NCBI GenBank assembly: GCA_947600025.1
Contig: CANQFY010000008.1
Span: forward strand, 1-43,740
Direction of reading: 5' to 3'
Origin: an uncultured Oscillospiraceae bacterium
Lineage (GTDB): Bacteria; Bacillota; Clostridia; Oscillospirales; Oscillospiraceae
Length of the DNA: 43,740 nucleotides
In this document: one piece after another, positions 38,774 through 43,740 of the stretch
How positions within the stretch are numbered: position 1 is the stretch's first letter
Layout: the number at the start of each line of letters is the position of its first letter
Translations under genes and position numbers: made by a program
Notes under the pieces: model-generated
Told to the model about the DNA's origin: nothing
Seen by the model: only the letters and a program-made list of their open reading frames with translations
Database searches by the model: none

Positions 38774-40105
38774 TTATTCCTCCTTGTCGCCCTTTTGACG
38801 GATGGTAATGCGGATGGGCGTTCCCTCCAGCCCGAAAACGGAGCGGATCTGATTTTCCAGATACCGCTGGTAGGAAAAGTGGAACAGCCGGGCATCGTTG
38901 CAAAAAATGACGAAATGCGGCGGCTTAACCCCCGCCTGGGTCATATAGTAGATCTTCAGGCGGCGGCCCTTGTCGGTAGGCGGCTGCACCCGAGCAGTGG
39001 CCTCCGCCAGCACCGTGTTTAGGGCGCCGGTGGTGATACGGCTGTTATTCTGAGCGTACACAGACTGGATCAGAGGAAACAGCTTTTCCACACGCTGGCC
39101 CGTCAGGGCGGAGAGAAACAGCACCGGGGCATAGGTCATATAACTCAGGCCCTGGCGTACCGCCGCCTCCTGATCCCGCATGGTGTTGGTCTGTTTATCC
39201 TCCACCGCGTCCCACTTGTTGACCACGATGATGGCAGCCTTCCCCGCCTCGTGGACCAGGCCGGCGATTTTGGTGTCCTGCTCCGTGACGCCCTCCCCGG
39301 CGTCGACGAGGATCAGGCACACGTCCGCCCGGTCGATGGCGCTGATTGCACGCATATTGGAGTAGCGCTCGATGGCGTCGTCAATCTTGTTCTTCCGGCG
39401 CATGCCGGCCGTGTCAATAAAACGGTAGCGGCCCGTTTCGTTTTCAAACTCGCTGTCGATGGCGTCCCGGGTGGTACCCGCCACATTGGAAACGATGGCC
39501 CGCTCCTCCCCCAGGATCCGGTTCAGAAGGCTGGACTTGCCCACGTTGGGCTTGCCTACGATGGCCACCTGGATCACCGGGGAAGTCTCCTCCGATTCCT
39601 CCTCCCGGGGGAACTGCTCCAGGCACCAGTCCAGCAGATCGCCGGTCCCGTGGCCGTGGAGGGCGGAGATCTCAAACAGGTCCCCAAATCCCAGGTCGTA
39701 GAACTCATACACCGCCGGGTCCGTGGGGCCAACGGCGTCGCATTTGTTCACCGCCACCGCCACCGGCTTTCCCGAGCGGCGAAGCAGCGCCGCCACGTCC
39801 CGGTCGGCGGCGGTGACGCCCGCCCGCACGTCTGTGACCAGCACCACACAGTCCGCCAGCTCAATGCCGATCTCCGCCTGGCGGCGCATAAATTTCAGCA
39901 TTTCGCTGTCCGTTCCCGGCTCAATGCCCCCGGTGTCTACCAGAGCGAAGGTCTTTCCGCACCACTCGCAGTCGGCGTAGATCCGGTCCCGGGTGACGCC
40001 CGGAGTGTCCTCCACAATGGACACCCGCCGACCGGTGAGCTTGTTGAACAGCATGGATTTTCCCACATTGGGCCGGCCCACAATGGCGACCAACGGTTTT
40101 GCCAT
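38774..40105 (-). CDS. der: Ribosome-assembly GTPase Der (EngA)
   Basis: Der is an essential GTPase with two tandem G domains that acts in 50S assembly. The 443 residues show G1 of domain 1 GRPNVGKSM, DTGG, and NKCD; G1 of domain 2 GKPNVGKSS, DTAGMRRK, and NKWD; then the KH-like C-terminal domain (about 355-440, ending GLEGTPIRITIRQKGDKEE). The first G1 has Met where Ser/Thr usually follows the Lys-Ser pair, within normal variation. AGGAGG precedes the ATG. It sits 14 nt after yfhO and 3 nt before plsY. Confidence 0.97.
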   Translation of the reverse strand: MAKPLVAIVGRPNVGKSMLFNKLTGRRVSIVEDTPGVTRDRIYADCEWCGKTFALVDTGGIEPGTDSEMLKFMRRQAEIGIELADCVVLVTDVRAGVTAADRDVAALLRRSGKPVAVAVNKCDAVGPTDPAVYEFYDLGFGDLFEISALHGHGTGDLLDWCLEQFPREEESEETSPVIQVAIVGKPNVGKSSLLNRILGEERAIVSNVAGTTRDAIDSEFENETGRYRFIDTAGMRRKNKIDDAIERYSNMRAISAIDRADVCLILVDAGEGVTEQDTKIAGLVHEAGKAAIIVVNKWDAVEDKQTNTMRDQEAAVRQGLSYMTYAPVLFLSALTGQRVEKLFPLIQSVYAQNNSRITTGALNTVLAEATARVQPPTDKGRRLKIYYMTQAGVKPPHFVIFCNDARLFHFSYQRYLENQIRSVFGLEGTPIRITIRQKGDKEE

Positions 40106-40119
40106 GAAGATCCTCCTAT

Positions 40120-42810
40120 TTATTCAGCGTGTTCGTATCGTCCCTTGGGGGACCTGGGACGGTATCGCAAAAATACCACTCCCAGGAAAATCGCGGCGCA
40201 CAGGGCGCTGATCTTCCAGCCCAGGGAGAACGCGTCGTTGCGGTAGGTGAAGACCACCGTGTGATCTCCCTCCGTAATGGGCACGCCGCACATGGCGCCG
40301 CCCACCAGCACCGTGGAGACCTCCGCGCCGTCCACGGTCACATGCCAGTTCCCGTCCTGCGGGATCGAAGTGTAGAGCAGCCCGTCCCGTTCACAGTGGA
40401 TGGAGCCGGCAAGCCGGGTGGTCTGGAAGGAGGTCAGCTCCAAAGGACATTCGGCGAGTACCTCGTAGGCCTGCCGGAAAACATACTCATTCAGGATTCC
40501 CGCCCGGATATTGATGGTGCCGTTCTCCTGGGCTTCGCAGTTGAAGCGCACCTGGACCGTGTCCCCAGGCGACACCTGGCTGACCGCCAGCATCTGCGGA
40601 AGGCTGTATGACTCGCTGTACAGCTCCGTTCCGTTCAGCCAGAAGGAGAAGCTTTTGCTCTTGGAAAGATCCAAATAGACGCAGAGCAACCCGTCCCGGT
40701 CCACCTGATACTCATAGGTGACGGTGGCGGGCGTTTCCCCCGTTTCGTAGGAGCAGTAATCGCCGGACTGGTTGGTGATGGTGGCGGTGTCCGAGTAAAG
40801 CAGCTGGGTATTGGTGCCCGGCCGGTCCCAGACGTCTCCGGTGATCCCCGAAGCGGCCCGCAGCAGCTCGTTTTGCAGGGTGAATTTATCCGTTTGGGTA
40901 GCGAACTGGACATTGGACAGCTGGGTATCCGCCAAGAAGCCCAGGGGCAGGTAGGCGTTGTTTTCAAGCAGATAGACGTTGCCGTAGTGGTGGACCTCGT
41001 CAAAATAGTTGTTCTCCTCCACCCGGCCGTCCCGTTCCAGCATATATTTGAGCCCCAAAAATAGGTTCGCCACCGGAGAGGACTCCTCAAAGCAGTATCG
41101 GTTATAGGTGTTCCTTGCCCCGTAGCCCAGGGCCTGCATAAACATGGTCACCTTGACATTGGCGGAGCTGGTAAAGGTGGAAATGCCGTTGTAGCCGTTG
41201 ATAGCACCGTCGTTCAGGGTCTGGGAATGGGTGACCTCCGCCCGGTAGAAGAGGTTGTCCTCCTCCCGCTCCTTCATATAGCGAATCATAGAGGCGGTTT
41301 GCTCCTTCCCACTGGGGTAGTTGGAAACACCGACACCCGGAAAATAGATTCCGAAATTCACCAGATTGGCCACCAGCTCCAGGGCAAACAGGCCCAGCAG
41401 CAGCTGCCCGGACAGCTCCCGGCGGCGGATTCGGTCCGCCAGATGGGCCTGGCGCTCCTCCGGCTCGGCGTCCCGGCGGATAGGGCTGTTGTGGTTTCCA
41501 TAGACAACGATGGCCATATACAAAAACAGGAACGCCAGATTATAGATCAGGAACACCGGGTCGCTCCGCTGGTTAGAGCATGCCAGCACCGCCAGTGTCA
41601 GGGACAGCCCCAGAAAATACTGCCAGGGCTGAAACACCCGCCGCATCAGGTAAGCCCGATAGGCCATGTACAGCAGTACAAAGCTGAACAGGAAGCTGAA
41701 GCGGTAAGGGATCATATTGGTAAAGTGGAAGCCGTGCCAGATATAATCCAGCTGCCGGATGATGAAGCTGAGCATGAAGAAAATCAGCAGGACCAGGGCG
41801 CAGAGCTTGTCCCGCAGCTTGACCCGCTTGGCAGTGAGAAACAGGAATCCGAAAAAGATGGATCCCACGCCGCAGTACAAATTGGGCAGGCCCTCCTTAA
41901 AGGTTGGCTCCAGACCGCCGGCCATATTTCCCGCCACCTGGCGCATGGCGTCCAGAAGCCCTTGCCAAGTGGCCTCGCTGGCGATGTTCAGCCGAAATCC
42001 CTCGGGAAAATTGTTCACCGCCGAGTGGGTGTTTTGCAGCGCCGCCAGGGCCGGGATTTCCAAAATGGCCGTCATGCCGATGGCAAGAACGGAGAAACAG
42101 GCGATCCGAACCAGATCGGCAAAAAACCGCTTGACCCCCCGAAAACGGCAGATCTCGTAGCAGAAAAACAGAAGAAAGACAAAAATACAGGTGAACAGGC
42201 CGATATAATAGTTGGTGAAGATGGAGAGGAACAGGGAAAGGGTATAAAGGACGAACTTTTTGTCCCGCAGCAGCGCCACGGTGCCCACCGCCACCACCGG
42301 CAGCAGGGCAAAGGTGTCCAGCCACATCACGTTCCACTGATAGCCCAGGGCCCAGGCACACAGGGCGTAGAACCCGCCAAACAGGGCGATGGACAGATCC
42401 TCCCGCCGGAAGGTCTTCTTCAAAAACCAGGCGAAGGCCAGCCCGGCCAGCCCCAGCTTGATGGGCATTAGCATGGCGAAATAGGACAGCAGCAGATTCT
42501 CCGGCACCAGCACGGAAAGTAAATTCAGAGGCGACGCCAAATAGTAGGAGATCAGCCCCAAATAATCCATCCCCATGCCCACGCTCCAGGTGTAGAACAG
42601 CCCCTTGCCGGAGCGCAGCGCGTCCCGGAAGGTGACAAAGAAGGGATAGTACTGGTGGTACATATCGGAATAGAGCATGGAATACCTGCCAAAGGGCACA
42701 TATTGGCTGAAGATCATCACGCCCAGCATGCCCACAAAGGGAATACAGAACGCCAGGGCCAGGTAATTCCATTTGATTTTCTTTACACGATCCAGTCGTG
42801 GCAGCTTCAT
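40120..42810 (-). CDS. YfhO-family multispanning membrane protein
   Basis: This 896-residue protein has about 12 membrane segments in its first 490 residues, then an extracytoplasmic beta-rich region (about 520-860) and a final membrane helix. The YSDMYHQYYPFFVTFRDALRSGKGLFYTWSVGMGMDYLG block at the start is the hallmark of YfhO, a GT-C-like family; YfhO of Bacillus is linked to glycosylation of lipoteichoic acid. The frame extends to 42894, but ATG 42810 has GGAGGAACG upstream and lies after the promoter, so it is chosen. It leads the operon yfhO-der-plsY-gpsA-yitT. Substrate here is inferred by family only. Confidence 0.88.
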   Translation of the reverse strand: MKLPRLDRVKKIKWNYLALAFCIPFVGMLGVMIFSQYVPFGRYSMLYSDMYHQYYPFFVTFRDALRSGKGLFYTWSVGMGMDYLGLISYYLASPLNLLSVLVPENLLLSYFAMLMPIKLGLAGLAFAWFLKKTFRREDLSIALFGGFYALCAWALGYQWNVMWLDTFALLPVVAVGTVALLRDKKFVLYTLSLFLSIFTNYYIGLFTCIFVFLLFFCYEICRFRGVKRFFADLVRIACFSVLAIGMTAILEIPALAALQNTHSAVNNFPEGFRLNIASEATWQGLLDAMRQVAGNMAGGLEPTFKEGLPNLYCGVGSIFFGFLFLTAKRVKLRDKLCALVLLIFFMLSFIIRQLDYIWHGFHFTNMIPYRFSFLFSFVLLYMAYRAYLMRRVFQPWQYFLGLSLTLAVLACSNQRSDPVFLIYNLAFLFLYMAIVVYGNHNSPIRRDAEPEERQAHLADRIRRRELSGQLLLGLFALELVANLVNFGIYFPGVGVSNYPSGKEQTASMIRYMKEREEDNLFYRAEVTHSQTLNDGAINGYNGISTFTSSANVKVTMFMQALGYGARNTYNRYCFEESSPVANLFLGLKYMLERDGRVEENNYFDEVHHYGNVYLLENNAYLPLGFLADTQLSNVQFATQTDKFTLQNELLRAASGITGDVWDRPGTNTQLLYSDTATITNQSGDYCSYETGETPATVTYEYQVDRDGLLCVYLDLSKSKSFSFWLNGTELYSESYSLPQMLAVSQVSPGDTVQVRFNCEAQENGTINIRAGILNEYVFRQAYEVLAECPLELTSFQTTRLAGSIHCERDGLLYTSIPQDGNWHVTVDGAEVSTVLVGGAMCGVPITEGDHTVVFTYRNDAFSLGWKISALCAAIFLGVVFLRYRPRSPKGRYEHAE

Positions 42811-42842
42811 AAACCGTTCCTCCGGTCCGCATATAATAATGT

Positions 42843-42871
42843 ATTGTACCACAGTTTGCCGCAACAGTAAA
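42843..42871 (-). promoter_or_regulatory. Promoter of the yfhO-der-plsY-gpsA-yitT operon
   Basis: On the minus strand, TTTACT (42871-42866) and TACAAT (42848-42843) are 17 bp apart. The same TTTACT -35 is used at purA. Confidence 0.72.
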
Positions 42872-42881
42872 GAGATTCCAG

Positions 42882-42941
42882 AAAAAAATACCACTCCGGT
42901 ATCCCGGGCGGCGCAACCCCCAGCCAGACCGGCTGGGGGTT
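42882..42941 (-). terminator. Double hairpin terminator after the GNAT gene
   Basis: The first hairpin pairs AACCCCCAGCC (42915-42925) with GGCTGGGGGTT (42931-42941) perfectly. A second, ATACC/GGTAT (42902-42898 and 42892-42888 on the minus strand), runs into TTTTTTT (42888-42882). Both follow the stop codon of the leftward GNAT at 42962. The first hairpin is a near copy of the one at 859-884. Confidence 0.82.
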
Positions 42942-42961
42942 CATATAACTCTATCTGTCTT

Positions 42962-43486
42962 TCAGCCTTCAGAGCGAGCGGAGCGGTCTTCCAAGTATTC
43001 CTCCCGTGTTAATTCCAACTGGATGAACCCGTCAACCGTACCCTTTTCCCGAAAACCGACCGCTTTGTGGATGTGATAGGCGGCCTCGCGGGTCGTCTCA
43101 AAATCGTTGTGCAAGCGGGAAACGCCATCCACATTGAACGCACGATCCAGCAACAGGCGAAGCCCTTGCTTGCCGTATCCCTTTCCCCGCTCTGGGGCGT
43201 AGATCACGATCCCCATATCCCACCAATTCCGCTCTGGATTATAGTGATAATTCACATCTCCGACAAAAGCCCCGTCACATTTCCGTCGCAGAAAAGCGTA
43301 GAACCGCTCCGGCTCCTTCCCGACCCAAGGCTCCGTTTCCAACCACTCAGATTCCGGCGCGGGGATGCACCCGTCCGGCGGGAACCATGGCGCGTTATAG
43401 GCCATCGTTGCCGGGTCACGCATCATTTTCACGTAAAACCAGCCATCATCCGGACGAGGGATATAGAGCTGTAAATCATTTGGCAT
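42962..43486 (-). CDS. GNAT-family N-acetyltransferase (RimJ/RimL-like)
   Basis: This 174-residue protein has a single GNAT domain with DVNYHYNPERNWWDMGIVIYAPERGKGYGKQGLRLLLDRAF. RGKGYG is the acetyl-CoA binding R-x-x-G-x-G loop, and TREAAYHIHKAVGFREKG is motif B. The N-terminal 75 residues have Trp/Pro-rich segments typical of RimJ/RimL-like members. Substrate is unknown. A weak AAAGGAAC ribosome site precedes the ATG. It is 29 nt downstream of another GNAT gene in the same direction, probably co-transcribed, and GC content is lower than in the core operons. Confidence 0.85.
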   Translation of the reverse strand: MPNDLQLYIPRPDDGWFYVKMMRDPATMAYNAPWFPPDGCIPAPESEWLETEPWVGKEPERFYAFLRRKCDGAFVGDVNYHYNPERNWWDMGIVIYAPERGKGYGKQGLRLLLDRAFNVDGVSRLHNDFETTREAAYHIHKAVGFREKGTVDGFIQLELTREEYLEDRSARSEG

Positions 43487-43515
43487 TTTAGCTGTTCCTT
43501 TCGGTAAACGCCGAT

Positions 43516-43740
43516 TTAAACTTCAAACGCGAACAGATTTCCAAGGGGAATCGTAAAGCCCAATGCCTGATACATGTTGACGTCACAATCCGCGCATCCA
43601 ACTGTGAGAGAACCCACACCGCTTTCTTGATAAGCAAATCTGACTAACTGTCTTGCGATTCCTTTGTGCCGATATTCGGGAGCAATGTAGAAATCTTCAA
43701 ACACGCCCCCTGTTTGGTAGTTAAATGTGGAATAGGTTGG
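43516..43740 (-). CDS. GNAT-family acetyltransferase, 5' end beyond the window
   Basis: The frame is open from the right edge (43740) to a stop at 43516, giving the last 74 residues of a gene. The residues upstream of the GTG at 43704 (FNYQTGGVFEDFYIAPEYR) continue the protein family pattern, so that GTG is not the true start. APEYRHKGIARQLV is the acetyl-CoA loop (RHKGIA), and YQALGF the end of motif B. Substrate cannot be told. It is upstream of and co-directional with the RimJ/RimL-like gene. Confidence 0.78.
   Translation of the reverse strand, partial: PTYSTFNYQTGGVFEDFYIAPEYRHKGIARQLVRFAYQESGVGSLTVGCADCDVNMYQALGFTIPLGNLFAFEV

Overview
The window is about 44 kb of a GC-rich, endospore-forming Gram-positive chromosome. 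Low-GC-type promoters (TTGACA/TATAAT), strong AGGAGG ribosome binding sites, a T-box leader, spoIID, an rnmV-type RNase M5 and ylxM-ffh-rpsP-khpA-rimM-trmD order point to class Clostridia. The combination of high GC, BspA-type leucine-rich repeats, cohesin/dockerin modules and a PPKTG sorting signal suggests an Oscillospiraceae-like gut bacterium; that assignment is an inference. No rRNA, tRNA, CRISPR array, insertion sequence or phage gene was seen.

Layout. 1-960: the promoter of a leftward gene that lies outside the window and an AAC(6')-like acetyltransferase. 966-13041: a leftward block made of purA, an M50-like protease with an Mrp/NBP35 ATPase, and a long alaS-comEC-holA-rnmV-abcF run headed by an alanine-type T-box. 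13051-20508: an envelope region with spoIID, a membrane-anchored LRR protein, a cohesin-bearing wall protein, a dockerin-bearing LRR protein, and a divergent XRE regulator with a perfect 14-bp inverted repeat between it and the dockerin gene. 20539-23040: a GntR/YtrA-type regulator with an ABC-2 exporter. 23134-27299: trpS, gltX, a HAD phosphatase and a GNAT. 27317-31625: the SRP/ribosome-maturation operon, ending in a sirtuin. 31723-35000: a BlaI-type repressor, a lipoprotein class B sortase and a coiled-coil M23 hydrolase. 35048-36064: three small proteins of unknown function behind a sporulation-like promoter. 36161-42810: yfhO-der-plsY-gpsA-yitT, a membrane lipid/GTPase operon. 42962-43740: two GNATs, the last cut by the window edge.

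The most interesting part is 16101-20508. A secreted LRR protein ending in a type-I-like dockerin is co-transcribed with a secreted cohesin protein ending in PPKTG, a membrane segment and a basic tail. A class B sortase in the same window has the enzyme type that in Clostridioides difficile uses (S/P)PXTG. Together this reads as a minimal two-component surface-display system: a wall-anchored cohesin receptor plus a dockerin-tagged LRR adhesin, under a dedicated DNA-binding regulator. The two components and the regulator site are seen directly; the interaction and anchoring are inferred.

Core genes are tightly packed, with 1-15 nt gaps or ATGA overlaps. Promoters are unusually close to consensus: four are exact TTGACA-17-TATAAT.
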